NCBI GenBank assembly: GCA_003531585.1
Contig: DQFX01000078.1
Span: 1-18,817 of the forward strand
Direction: 5' to 3'
From: Oscillospiraceae bacterium
GTDB taxonomy: Bacteria > Bacillota > Clostridia > Oscillospirales > Ruminococcaceae
DNA: 18,817 nucleotides
Shown here: one piece after another, positions 1-6,412 of the stretch
Position numbering within the stretch: position 1 is the first letter of the stretch
Layout of the letters: each line of letters starts with the position of its first letter
Made by a program: the position numbers and the translations under genes
The notes under the pieces: model-generated
What the model saw: only the letters and a program-made list of their open reading frames with translations
Databases searched by the model: none
What the model was told of the DNA's origin: nothing

Positions 1-31
1 CTCGCTCGTCTAATCCGTGTGTTTTTTTCAT
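1..31 (-). CDS. Start of an unidentified protein, cut by window edge
   Basis: Reading leftward, an ATG at 31-29 is preceded by a GAGGT ribosome binding site about 6 bases upstream and opens a frame beginning MKKTHGLDER that runs off the window. It starts only 26 bases beyond the stop of the SIR2-domain gene and in the same direction, so the two could be co-transcribed. Ten residues are too few to assign a family. If it belongs to the same defence unit it may be the partner of the SIR2 protein, but this is a guess from position only. Confidence 0.4.
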   Translation of the reverse strand, partial: MKKTHGLDER

Positions 32-57
32 GTGCAATACCTCACTTTCTGTGGGTA

Positions 58-1734
58 TTATTGGCATTTACACGGTTCGGTATTCAGACTCTGGATGATT
101 TTTGAAAATGCTCCTTCTAGATAGAGTGTGCCATTACCTTTTCTATACTTGTCCTCTTGCTTCTCAAGTAAATCTGCCATCTGTTTTAGCAAGCTATTGT
201 CCACAATAACAAAATTATCCATTAAATAAGCAATGGAATATTTAATAGAGGGAGAGGTTGTTTCATAAAGATGGATTAATTCGTTATACCGCTCCTTTTG
301 TTTGTCAAAAAGAGTTATAAGTGCTAGTCTTGCTCTTGTTTTTTTGCAAAAAATGAGTGCCAAGTCTGTATTATTCACATCATTCTCATCTTTATTAACA
401 AGCTGAGTATAGTTCACCCCTCCATCATCAAAAAACTTGTAATAATAAATTTGAACATCAGCATTTTGTTCTGGGAGAACGCTAATGATCTCTTGATACT
501 GGTTGTTTAGATATAAATGAAATAACTTATCTTCTTTTATTTCTTCAGATAATGTATATGCTTTCATTGGCTCAATTCCTGGGCATACAACATCAGTTAT
601 CTGTGCGCGTGCAAAAGTTTCTATAATTAAAGAGTTATTTGGAGAAGAAAGAACACCGAGGATTGAATCATACTCCTGAGGATCATTTACAAGCAAAGTG
701 TTGTTTTCCACAATTGCTTCTTTGAATTCGCTTGCTTTAAGAAAATCAGTATATGAAATTTTTTTGTATGATGAAAGATATAAGTATTTCTCACGTAATA
801 AGCTTTCTAATGGTATAAATTTTTGAAGAATATCACTATGATTTATACATTTTAAATAGGCTAATAGTTTATTCCCAATGTCATTATCAAAAGCAGTATG
901 ACAATTAGCCAATTCAACTAACTTGGTAGGCATTGTTTCCAAGTCTACAATATTTATATTTCTGCGTTTAAAGTAATTAATGTCTGAATCGGTAGCCTTG
1001 TTATACTGAATCAATATATTTTGAGGACGGTCTGAAATGCCATAAATATTTGCAAGATAGTTTATCCAACCTATAATCAATTTAAGATTGTAATCATTAA
1101 GGGAGTAGCCAACAAATAAAAATGTGTGGTTGATTAATAGTGACTTTATAAAAGTGCTTATAAGAATATGCGTATGCTCATAATTGATATAGTCTGATTC
1201 TTTTAAGACTATTGTTCCTTCTTTTTTCAAATCTCCATGCATTTTCAAAATATATCTTGAGTTCGCGCTAGAGAGAAGGTCTCTGTCCTCACTAACCACA
1301 GTATATAAGCGAGTATTTATTGAATTGGCTGTTTCCAGTAGATTATCATAATTGGTAGTTATAATGTGATGTGGCAGGATGTTGAGTATTTCGGCATCAA
1401 TTTCATTTGATTTCGCATCACAAACTAATCTATCCTTTATAAAGGCATAGTAATCAGTGTGTTTATCTGATAAATCGTCTTGAAAAAATAATTCTGGTAT
1501 TTTTAAATATTCATCAGAACTGTAATTCCTTTTAGAACACTCACTAGGAGTTTCACAATTACGTTCACATTTGTCACATATTCCTTTATACCCTATTCTA
1601 TTAGCAATGTCTGCAATAAGTTGTGACCAGTTTGGTAATTTAGAATTAGCTGAAACTCCTGCTCCAACAAAAATGACAAGTCTATCATTATCTTGTGCTT
1701 TTTTGACTTCTTTAATTGATTCGATCCAATTCAT
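58..1734 (-). CDS. SIR2-domain protein, probable antiphage NADase
   Basis: A 558-residue protein with an N-terminal SIR2-like (sirtuin/NADase) domain. Visible motifs are LVIFVGAGVSAN (about 19-30, the GAGxS NAD-binding loop), TTNYD (126-130), KMHGD (164-168) and FVGYSLND (207-214), the usual series for bacterial SIR2-like defence proteins that deplete NAD+ during phage infection. Between GAGVS and TTNYD sits a cysteine cluster (Cys 53, 56, 60, 66) that might bind metal or be redox active. Residues from about 290 to the end match nothing I recognise and would be the sensor or oligomerisation part. The start is supported by GAGGT about 7 bases upstream. The gene is clearly more AT-rich than its neighbours, which suggests transfer. 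It lies beside an integration site, a common place for defence genes. Domain call is firm; the defence role is inferred from the family. Confidence 0.85.
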   Translation of the reverse strand: MNWIESIKEVKKAQDNDRLVIFVGAGVSANSKLPNWSQLIADIANRIGYKGICDKCERNCETPSECSKRNYSSDEYLKIPELFFQDDLSDKHTDYYAFIKDRLVCDAKSNEIDAEILNILPHHIITTNYDNLLETANSINTRLYTVVSEDRDLLSSANSRYILKMHGDLKKEGTIVLKESDYINYEHTHILISTFIKSLLINHTFLFVGYSLNDYNLKLIIGWINYLANIYGISDRPQNILIQYNKATDSDINYFKRRNINIVDLETMPTKLVELANCHTAFDNDIGNKLLAYLKCINHSDILQKFIPLESLLREKYLYLSSYKKISYTDFLKASEFKEAIVENNTLLVNDPQEYDSILGVLSSPNNSLIIETFARAQITDVVCPGIEPMKAYTLSEEIKEDKLFHLYLNNQYQEIISVLPEQNADVQIYYYKFFDDGGVNYTQLVNKDENDVNNTDLALIFCKKTRARLALITLFDKQKERYNELIHLYETTSPSIKYSIAYLMDNFVIVDNSLLKQMADLLEKQEDKYRKGNGTLYLEGAFSKIIQSLNTEPCKCQ

Positions 1735-1790
1735 ATTTGTACCTCAATCGTATTTATTTAGAAGATATGATAAGATTGTTTACCATATAC

Positions 1791-1819
1791 AGTATACCAC
1801 ATTTTTTATAATAAATCAA
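1791..1819 (-). promoter_or_regulatory. Sigma-A-type promoter for the SIR2 gene
   Basis: On the minus strand, TTGATT (1819-1814) and TATACT (1796-1791) are separated by 17 bases. The -10 is preceded by TGTGG, close to an extended -10. It lies about 60 bases upstream of the SIR2 start codon and in a gene-free AT-rich stretch. Fit to consensus is good, but there is no direct evidence of use. Confidence 0.6.
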
Positions 1820-1891
1820 TTAATTAGTTAAAGGCTTTCTTTTGGCGAAAGTGAAATTGAAAAGGCGCATATAATCAAAATTCTATTTTCG

Positions 1892-1921
1892 GTGACAAAA
1901 TATATTGCATGATTGTTATAT
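1892..1921 (+). promoter_or_regulatory. Weak candidate promoter for the sigma/anti-sigma operon
   Basis: GTGACA (1892-1897) and TTATAT (1916-1921) are 18 bases apart and lie about 43 bases before the GTG start of the sigma factor. The match to sigma-A consensus is modest. ECF operons are often read by their own sigma factor, so the true promoter could be a different, unrecognised motif in 1860-1950. Confidence 0.25.
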
Positions 1922-1963
1922 CGTTGAAAGACGTCCTTCAAATCCGTGAAAGGGAGGGATAAT

Positions 1964-2446
1964 GTGACAAATCAAGACGTGGAAAAATACGTCCGAATGT
2001 TTCATACAATGCTTTATCGTCTGGCGTTCAGCTACCTCAGAAACGCTGCTGATGCTGAAGATGTGTGTCAGGATTCATTTATCCGGCTGATGAAATATCC
2101 CGGAGATTTCCCAACAGACGAGGATTGTAAACGCTGGCTGATACGCGTGGTCATTAATCTCTCAAAGAACCTGCTGAAATACCGCAAAACTCATCCAGAA
2201 CCGATGGAACTCACCTATGATATTGCCGACAATTCTGCTAAACCGACATCCGAAAGCGAGCTTATTCCGCTGATAAAAAAACTGCCGCCGGAATACGCGG
2301 CGGTTATACATCTGTTCTACTATGAGGGATACTCGGCTAAAGAAATTGCGATGATTCTGGGTATCAGCGTTACCGCCGTAACATCACGGCTTTCACGCGG
2401 GCGCAGGCGATTAAAACAGCTGTTTACAGAGGAGGAACCGTTATGA
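1964..2446 (+). CDS. ECF-type RNA polymerase sigma factor
   Basis: A 160-residue sigma-70 family protein of the extracytoplasmic-function group, with only regions 2 and 4. Region 2 covers about 10-75 (FSYLRNAADAEDVCQDSFIRL, then RWLIRVVINLSKNLLK). Region 4 covers about 100-155, with the helix-turn-helix YSAKEIAMILGISVTAVTSR and the tail RGRRRLK. I chose the GTG at 1964 because GGGAGGG lies 5 bases upstream. A GTG at 1946 in the same frame would add six residues and has no such site. The stop overlaps the start of the next gene by four bases (ATGA), so the two are translationally coupled, the usual sigma/anti-sigma arrangement. Base composition and codon use differ from the phage genes beyond 3659, consistent with a chromosomal gene. 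Confidence 0.9.
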   Translation: MTNQDVEKYVRMFHTMLYRLAFSYLRNAADAEDVCQDSFIRLMKYPGDFPTDEDCKRWLIRVVINLSKNLLKYRKTHPEPMELTYDIADNSAKPTSESELIPLIKKLPPEYAAVIHLFYYEGYSAKEIAMILGISVTAVTSRLSRGRRRLKQLFTEEEPL

Positions 2447-3519
2447 AATACAAAACGCTTTTCGACAGAATAACTCCGCCAAAAACTGATGATGAAATGA
2501 TAAAACTGGTGCTTTCCGGCGGCACGGAAGCCATTCCAGCCTGCACAGATTCAGCCGCGAAAGCTGGAACTTTCCGCAAGCCGGTCGTTTTCGCAACTGC
2601 GGCAGCGGCAGCAATTTCATTTGGAGTGACTGCGGCAGGGGCTTCCTGCGGGTGGGATTTCTCTAAGCTGTTTGAGGGATTCTATTCGAGAATCTCATCA
2701 GAGGCACAGGGATATGTTGACACTGGAATAGAAAACCAGACCTCTGCCGTCGATTTATTGCAGATGGGAGTAAGCCTTGACAGAATCGTGGATTTTGATT
2801 ACGGCACGGTCAATTTCACAGGCGCTGTTGCCGACAGGAACACGGTCCTGTTAATGTATGAACTCGCCATAAATGAAATGGCGATTGAGGAGTATCACGG
2901 CAAGTTCGGAAACAGCGATAAATTACCATGGGCAGAGCTTGAAATCAGCGAAAATCCTGCCGAATGTAATCTTGCAACAGGCTATGGAACTAAAGACGAT
3001 ACAAGCGGCATAATTACGTACACCAACGCATTTTCTTTCCAGAATGGTTATCTTAATGAAAACAGCGTAATTGAGCTGGAATTCGGCACACTTACATTGT
3101 CAGCAGGCGACAATTCATGTCTGGGGCTTCCCCTTGAAGAACCGATCAGGCTGTCACTTCCGCTGAATTTCATGACAGAAAAAAGTGTTTCCGTATCGCC
3201 TGATATTGAAGTCACGATTGATAACTATGAATATCATCTTGACGATATGGTGATAACTCCGCTGAGTATTCAGTGGTATGCTAAACGCGGCAGCAAAATC
3301 GGCAGGCTGGCAGGAGAAACTGCTCCGCTTACTTGTAAATTCAGAGATGGAACAGAAATCAGAAACTACCAGATTACCGGTGCCTCGGAATGCAACGGAG
3401 AACGGGAATTCTTTACTGTCCTCTGGGATAAACCTATAAATCCCTATGACCTGTATTCTGTGATAATAGGCGGATGTGAAATCCTCCTAAATGGTAATAA
3501 GATTTCGCTTGCTGACTAA
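2443..3519 (+). CDS. Membrane protein, probable anti-sigma factor (DUF4179-like)
   Basis: A 358-residue protein with a short cytoplasmic N-terminus (1-45), one alanine-rich transmembrane helix (about 47-67, beginning KPVVFATAAAAAISFG) and a large extracytoplasmic domain rich in beta-strand-like sequence. The topology and the four-base overlap with the ECF sigma gene fit an anti-sigma factor that holds the sigma at the membrane until an outside signal arrives. The stretch just after the membrane helix (CGWDFSKLFEGFYSR) resembles DUF4179-type proteins common in Clostridia next to ECF sigma genes. I see no zinc-type anti-sigma motif (HxxxCxxC). The ribosome site is GGAGG, 7 bases before ATG. The family call is tentative; topology and partnership are better supported. 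Confidence 0.7.
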   Translation: MKYKTLFDRITPPKTDDEMIKLVLSGGTEAIPACTDSAAKAGTFRKPVVFATAAAAAISFGVTAAGASCGWDFSKLFEGFYSRISSEAQGYVDTGIENQTSAVDLLQMGVSLDRIVDFDYGTVNFTGAVADRNTVLLMYELAINEMAIEEYHGKFGNSDKLPWAELEISENPAECNLATGYGTKDDTSGIITYTNAFSFQNGYLNENSVIELEFGTLTLSAGDNSCLGLPLEEPIRLSLPLNFMTEKSVSVSPDIEVTIDNYEYHLDDMVITPLSIQWYAKRGSKIGRLAGETAPLTCKFRDGTEIRNYQITGASECNGEREFFTVLWDKPINPYDLYSVIIGGCEILLNGNKISLAD

Positions 3520-3575
3520 TTTCAGATAAAGGATTAGTGGATAAGTATGCTTCAAGGTGATTCATAACAGAAAAA

Positions 3576-3599
3576 GAGGACGGCAAATCAACCGTCCTC
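3576..3599 (-). terminator. Intrinsic terminator read leftward
   Basis: A perfect 8-bp stem GAGGACGG/CCGTCCTC with loop CAAATCAA is followed on the minus strand by TTTTT (3575-3571). No T-run follows on the plus strand, so it serves leftward transcription. It lies about 60 bases beyond the 3' end of the tmRNA/tRNA-like core at 3659-3677. It may therefore be the original terminator of that RNA gene, now ending the integrase transcript. Confidence 0.75.
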
Positions 3600-3612
3600 A
3601 AATCTGCATATA

Positions 3613-3650
3613 AGCGCGAACCCGTTCCTTACGAAACGGAGTTCGACGCT
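3613..3650. repeat. Long imperfect inverted repeat between attachment core and terminator
   Basis: The arms AGCGCGAACCCGTTCC (3613-3628) and GAAACGGAGTTCGACGCT (3633-3650) pair with two single-base bulges and one mismatch around the loop TTAC. It lies wholly on the inferred host side of the attachment core. It could be a host palindromic repeat or a second part of the RNA gene's terminator region. It has no T-run of its own. Confidence 0.5.
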
Positions 3651-3658
3651 TTTGACTT

Positions 3659-3677
3659 TGGTGGAGATGGGGGGAAT
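3659..3677 (-). other. Attachment-site core: 3' end of tmRNA (ssrA) or tRNA-Ala
   Basis: The plus strand reads TGGTGGAGATGGGGGGAAT. Its complement ends in ATCTCCACCA, a mature RNA 3' end including CCA. The seven bases before ACCA, CATCTCC, would pair with a GGGGATG-type 5' end with the G3-U70 pair of alanine-accepting RNAs, hence tmRNA or tRNA-Ala. The five C residues before it fit the 3' side of a T-arm. Further upstream on that strand the T-loop and 5' T-stem are not conserved, so the match stops abruptly, as expected at a prophage junction. It lies 156 bases from the end of a leftward tyrosine integrase gene. No RNA gene body is present on this side. Confidence 0.7.
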
Positions 3678-3682
3678 GAAAT

Positions 3683-3828
3683 TGCGGTTTCAAGCACAGC
3701 AAAATTATAATTCTGTAAGTCGCGCAAACCGCATTGTTAAGCCAAATCGGAGCACCGTAGATAAATCCGAGTTCAAGTGAAAAAATCTGTTTTTCGAAAT
3801 ATTCGGGGATTTTTCGGGGATTTCGGGG
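3683..3828. repeat. Candidate integrase arm-type binding repeats
   Basis: Between the attachment core and the integrase stop lie an 8-bp inverted pair, TGCGGTTT (3683-3690) and AAACCGCA (3726-3733), and three direct repeats of TTCGGGG(AT) at 3802, 3813 and 3822. Arm-type sites for tyrosine integrases usually sit in this position as short direct repeats. No protein-coding signal is convincing in 3678-3832. Confidence 0.4.
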
Positions 3829-3832
3829 CAGC

Positions 3833-4969
3833 TCAGTCCGGGGAGATCTTATCAAGTATTGCGACGGCGCGTTCCTCCTCCCGGGGATAAAGGTGGCTGT
3901 AGGTGTTCCAGGTCATCTGTACGTCGGAGTGCCCGAGCCTGCGCGCTATCTCCTGAATGTTTATCCCCTCGTTGACGAGCAGGGAAGCGTGAGTGTGCCG
4001 GAAGTCATGAATGCGAATATGCGGAAGCCCTGCCGCTTTCGCGAACTCCTTATTGTGGTTCTCAATGGAGGTGTCCCGGAGGGTAGCTTCACCGCCGCAC
4101 ACGCGGTAGTCCTCGCTGAACAGCCGGGAAGATTCCTGCTGACGGCGCTTGTGCTCGGCGAGTATCTTCATCAGCGGCGCGGGGATTTGCAGGTCGCGGT
4201 AGCTGGACTTATTCTTCGGAGGACCCTCGACATCGCCGCCCTTGAGTTTCTGCGAAATGCTCCGACGGATATGCAGGACGTTTCCGTCGATGTCCGACCA
4301 TTTCAGCGCGTTTATCTCGCCCTTGCGCGCCCCGGTGTAGAACGCGATACAGAAGAATACATAAAACGCCCAGTCCGTAACGGTCCGGGCGTTTTTCTTT
4401 GCTTCGGCGATGTACGTCCGGAACTGCTCCGAGGTGTAGTAGTGCAGCTTGTCGGCGGGCTTCTCGATCGTGTCGGGAGCTTTGAAGTTCCCGAGGGCGC
4501 TCAGGGGATTCCGCACAAGGTACTCCATTTTCACGGCGTAGTTCAGCATAGCTACGAACGCGGCGTATGCGTTCTGCTTCGTGGTTATGGACAGCTTATC
4601 ATTGGCGGCAATGTCGTTCTTCCACTTCGCAAGGACCGGCTGCGAGAGCCTGTCCAGACGATACCCAGCCATTGTCGGCATTACCCGGAGCCGCAGGTTC
4701 TTCATCGCGCTGTCGTGGGAGGTCTTGCGTGTTTCGTGGCTGTGGTAGACTTCGTATTCGTCGTAGAGCTGCTGGACGGTCATGCGTGAAACGGTCTGCT
4801 TCTTGTCCTTGTACTCGGCTATCAGGGACTGCTCCAGCGCGTTGGCTTCCGCTAGTCCGTAGGCGGTGCGCTCGATCTGGCGAGCCTTGCCCGCTGCGTC
4901 GGTGTAGTTCACACGCACGCGGTACTGCTGCAAACCGTTCTTCTTGACTCCGGTTTTGTTTACTGGCAT
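3833..4969 (-). CDS. int: Tyrosine recombinase, phage integrase
   Basis: A 378-residue site-specific recombinase that would insert and excise the element at the tmRNA/tRNA-like core next to it. The N-terminal part (about 1-55) looks like an arm-binding domain, 60-165 like the core-binding SAM-like domain, and 175-370 is the catalytic domain. The catalytic series is visible: Arg215 in YTGARKGEIN, a lysine near 252-254 in the beta-hairpin (PPKNKSSYRDL), His321 and Arg324 in HDFRHTH, His347 in LGHSD and nucleophile Tyr357 in TYSHLY. The length is typical for Firmicutes prophages and conjugative elements. ATG at 4969 has GGAG 8 bases upstream. It is the last leftward gene of the lysogeny side, and its stop faces the attachment core as expected. 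All key residues are present, so it should be active. Confidence 0.95.
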   Translation of the reverse strand: MPVNKTGVKKNGLQQYRVRVNYTDAAGKARQIERTAYGLAEANALEQSLIAEYKDKKQTVSRMTVQQLYDEYEVYHSHETRKTSHDSAMKNLRLRVMPTMAGYRLDRLSQPVLAKWKNDIAANDKLSITTKQNAYAAFVAMLNYAVKMEYLVRNPLSALGNFKAPDTIEKPADKLHYYTSEQFRTYIAEAKKNARTVTDWAFYVFFCIAFYTGARKGEINALKWSDIDGNVLHIRRSISQKLKGGDVEGPPKNKSSYRDLQIPAPLMKILAEHKRRQQESSRLFSEDYRVCGGEATLRDTSIENHNKEFAKAAGLPHIRIHDFRHTHASLLVNEGINIQEIARRLGHSDVQMTWNTYSHLYPREEERAVAILDKISPD

Positions 4970-4992
4970 GATTTTTCTCCTTTCTATGGCGT

Positions 4993-5016
4993 TCCCCTGT
5001 CCTTGTGGGCAGGGGA
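4993..5016. other. Stem-loop in the integrase leader
   Basis: TCCCCTGTCC and GGGCAGGGGA form a 10-bp stem (one T-G pair) with loop TTGT, between the stop of the metalloprotease gene and the integrase start. No T-run follows it in the leftward direction, so it is not a normal terminator. It may reduce or process the leftward message before the integrase is reached. Confidence 0.5.
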
Positions 5017-5026
5017 GACACTTTAT

Positions 5027-5638
5027 TTATGACATATTCTGCATATTCCTTTGATTTACATATTCGTCAATGGAATCGCTGTACTTTAAAGAAAAATCTT
5101 CGTATAAATACGTTGACCATTTATACATTCGCTTCATACTGCTGATTTTTTTCAACCCGGCATTAACTGAAACAGGGAAAATTGAGCAGATCATATCAAT
5201 CGTGACAGTGTTTAATCGCTTTAAAAGCTCTGAGATTATGGGTATAGGAATTAGAAATTCTGATGCAAACCAATGTGCTTCTATCTCTTCCGTTTGACCG
5301 TCGTTCATATGACCCATATAAATATGGCCAACTTCATGTAGAATAGTCCATGTTGTTCTGCAAGTACCCCTATTTCTTTCATGAAATAAAATGATATAAG
5401 AAAACAGCCCATTCCCTTTATCGATTACTATTGTGTATCCGTCTTGAAGCGTTCCTCCAAGCGTAATAGCAGCAATAGGACAACCGGTAACAGAAGAATA
5501 GTGTTCAAAGGTATCAATAGTGATATCTCTATCAAACTCTAATTCTTCTGGATACAGTGCTAATCTGTCAGACGACTGCATAAGACGTAGCTCTCTTGCG
5601 AGCATTTCCGCTTTTTGAAAATCCGGCGAGTTTCCCAT
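5027..5638 (-). CDS. ImmA/IrrE-family zinc metalloprotease
   Basis: A 203-residue protein with the zinc protease motif LHEVGH (100-105) and the following EEIEAHWFASEFLIP (117-131), the two signatures of the ImmA/IrrE (DUF955) family. In ICEBs1 and many prophages such a protease cleaves or inactivates the neighbouring helix-turn-helix repressor and so triggers induction. Its ATG overlaps the stop of the repressor gene by one base (TAATG), so the pair is translationally coupled and should be made in fixed ratio. Residues 145-203 (KKISSMKRMYKW and after) are a poorly conserved tail. This part of the lysogeny module is lower in GC than the replication genes. The motif call is firm; the actual substrate is inferred from gene order. 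Confidence 0.88.
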   Translation of the reverse strand: MGNSPDFQKAEMLARELRLMQSSDRLALYPEELEFDRDITIDTFEHYSSVTGCPIAAITLGGTLQDGYTIVIDKGNGLFSYIILFHERNRGTCRTTWTILHEVGHIYMGHMNDGQTEEIEAHWFASEFLIPIPIISELLKRLNTVTIDMICSIFPVSVNAGLKKISSMKRMYKWSTYLYEDFSLKYSDSIDEYVNQRNMQNMS

Positions 5639-5988
5639 TAATCCTCCTTATTGCCATTTTTGGCTTTTAGGTACATATCAATAGTTTTTTCAATAGCTTC
5701 AACTACAATTGCTCTGTCTTTTTCCGGTATGTTCTCCAGATGACGAGCAACAAGTTTAATATCAGGATAAACAGAATATTTATCTTCTTCTATCATCTCC
5801 CCTTTCCCCATCAGCCAATCTAGTGAGACGTTAAAATAATCAGCGATTTTCTGCAATGTGGCAATTCTAGGTACAGCCCTGCCTGTTTTCCAATCTGATA
5901 GGGTCGTTTGTGTGACCCCTGTTTCTTTCGCTACGCGATAAGCTGTAATACCATGTTTTTGTAATAATTGCATAAATCTTTCGTACAT
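5638..5988 (-). CDS. CI-like helix-turn-helix repressor of lysogeny
   Basis: A 116-residue DNA-binding protein with an N-terminal HTH_3/XRE domain (about 2-60: LLQKHGITAYRVAKETGVTQ, then TTLSDWKTGRAVP) and a short C-terminal part (65-116) for dimerisation or protease contact. It has no LexA-type self-cleavage domain, fitting control by the ImmA-like protease encoded directly after it. The ATG at 5988 has AGGTGG 7 bases upstream. A longer frame from 6048 would read through the operator region and is unlikely. Its recognition helix TLSDWKTGRAVP is identical to that of the divergent Cro-like protein, so both should bind the three operators at 6028-6103. Likely role: keeps the rightward operon off in the lysogen. 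Confidence 0.9.
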   Translation of the reverse strand: MYERFMQLLQKHGITAYRVAKETGVTQTTLSDWKTGRAVPRIATLQKIADYFNVSLDWLMGKGEMIEEDKYSVYPDIKLVARHLENIPEKDRAIVVEAIEKTIDMYLKAKNGNKED

Positions 5989-6008
5989 AATGACCCACCT
6001 ATTGTAAT

Positions 6009-6037
6009 TTCTAACAAATATCAGCGGTACTTGTAAA
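6009..6037 (-). promoter_or_regulatory. Candidate leftward promoter for repressor-protease-integrase
   Basis: On the minus strand TTTACA (6037-6032) and TTAGAA (6014-6009) are 17 bases apart, about 20 bases before the repressor start. The -10 is a weak match. The first operator (6028-6046) covers the -35, so the repressor could control its own synthesis. Confidence 0.35.
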
Positions 6038-6046
6038 AAACTAAGC
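6028..6046 (+). promoter_or_regulatory. Operator O1
   Basis: TACTTGTAAAAAACTAAGC. It shares 17 of 19 positions with O3 and overlaps the -35 of the candidate leftward promoter. The left ACTTG and the complement of the right AAGC form a weak dyad, as expected for an XRE repressor dimer. Confidence 0.65.
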
Positions 6047-6054
6047 ATTTGCTA

Positions 6055-6083
6055 TTGACTAATCGTAAAAAACGTAGTATCAT
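6055..6083 (+). promoter_or_regulatory. Rightward early promoter
   Basis: TTGACT (6055-6060), a 17-base spacer and TATCAT (6078-6083) make a good sigma-A promoter about 126 bases before the Cro-like start. Operator O2 fills the spacer and O3 covers the expected start point, so repressor binding should block it directly. It would drive the long rightward early operon. Confidence 0.7.
6060..6078 (+). promoter_or_regulatory. Operator O2
   Basis: TAATCGTAAAAAACGTAGT aligns without gaps to O1 and O3 (TA.T.GTAAAAA.C..AG.) and lies exactly between the -35 and -10 of the rightward promoter. It is the most diverged of the three copies. Confidence 0.6.
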
Positions 6084-6084
6084 A

Positions 6085-6103
6085 TACTTGTAAAAAGCAA
6101 AGC
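6085..6103 (+). promoter_or_regulatory. Operator O3
   Basis: TACTTGTAAAAAGCAAAGC differs from O1 at two positions. It sits just after the -10 of the rightward promoter, over the likely transcription start. Copy starts are spaced 32 and 25 bases apart. Confidence 0.65.
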
Positions 6104-6208
6104 ACTCAGGAAAATCCAACCGTTGATATATAATTAATTGGGATATTAGTAGTATATCACAATTCCGAAGTATTTTCAATAGTGTGTTTGCACGAAAGGA
6201 GGGGCGTT

Positions 6209-6412
6209 ATGTACAAGAAGTTTGTGCAACTGTTACAAGAGCGCGGAGTTACTGCTTACAAAATCAGTAAAGATACTGGTATATCTCAATCTACTTTGTC
6301 TGATTGGAAAACAGGCAGGGCGGTACCGAAGCTAGATAAGATTGTAACGCTTGCACATTATTTTGGAGTGCCAATCGAATATTTTATTGACAATAAGGAG
6401 GAAACAGCATGA
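6209..6412 (+). CDS. Cro-like helix-turn-helix regulator
   Basis: A 67-residue protein made almost entirely of one XRE/HTH_3 domain, first gene of the rightward operon. I chose the ATG at 6209 because AAAGGAGG lies 6 bases upstream; a GTG at 6182 in frame lacks such a site. The protein is a clear paralogue of the leftward repressor over its full length: MYKKFVQLLQERGVTAYKIS against MYERFMQLLQKHGITAYRVA, with an identical TLSDWKTGRAVP recognition region. It lacks the repressor's C-terminal 50 residues, as Cro lacks the CI dimerisation domain. Expected role: bind the same operators with a different preference and favour lytic or excised growth. It overlaps the next gene by four bases. Confidence 0.88.
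   Translation: MYKKFVQLLQERGVTAYKISKDTGISQSTLSDWKTGRAVPKLDKIVTLAHYFGVPIEYFIDNKEETA

Noticed and set aside
3515..3538. ACTAAT/ATTAGT stem at the end of the anti-sigma gene as a terminator
   Set aside because: Only 6 weak A/T-rich pairs, a 12-base loop and no T-run. Too weak to call.
3598..3855. Leftward 85-codon frame between integrase and terminator
   Set aside because: It runs across the integrase stop, the attachment core and the terminator, has no ribosome site, and its peptide follows repeats and RNA-like sequence. It is an open frame by chance.
3893..4789. Long plus-strand frame of 298 codons opposite the integrase gene
   Set aside because: It is the antisense shadow of the integrase, which has all catalytic motifs. 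The plus-strand protein has no recognisable domain.
6123..6160. Second rightward promoter or extra operator (TTGATA and the GATATTAGTAGTATATC near-palindrome)
   Set aside because: Spacing to a -10 is poor and the dyad is imperfect and unlike O1-O3. The promoter at 6055-6083 explains the operon better.
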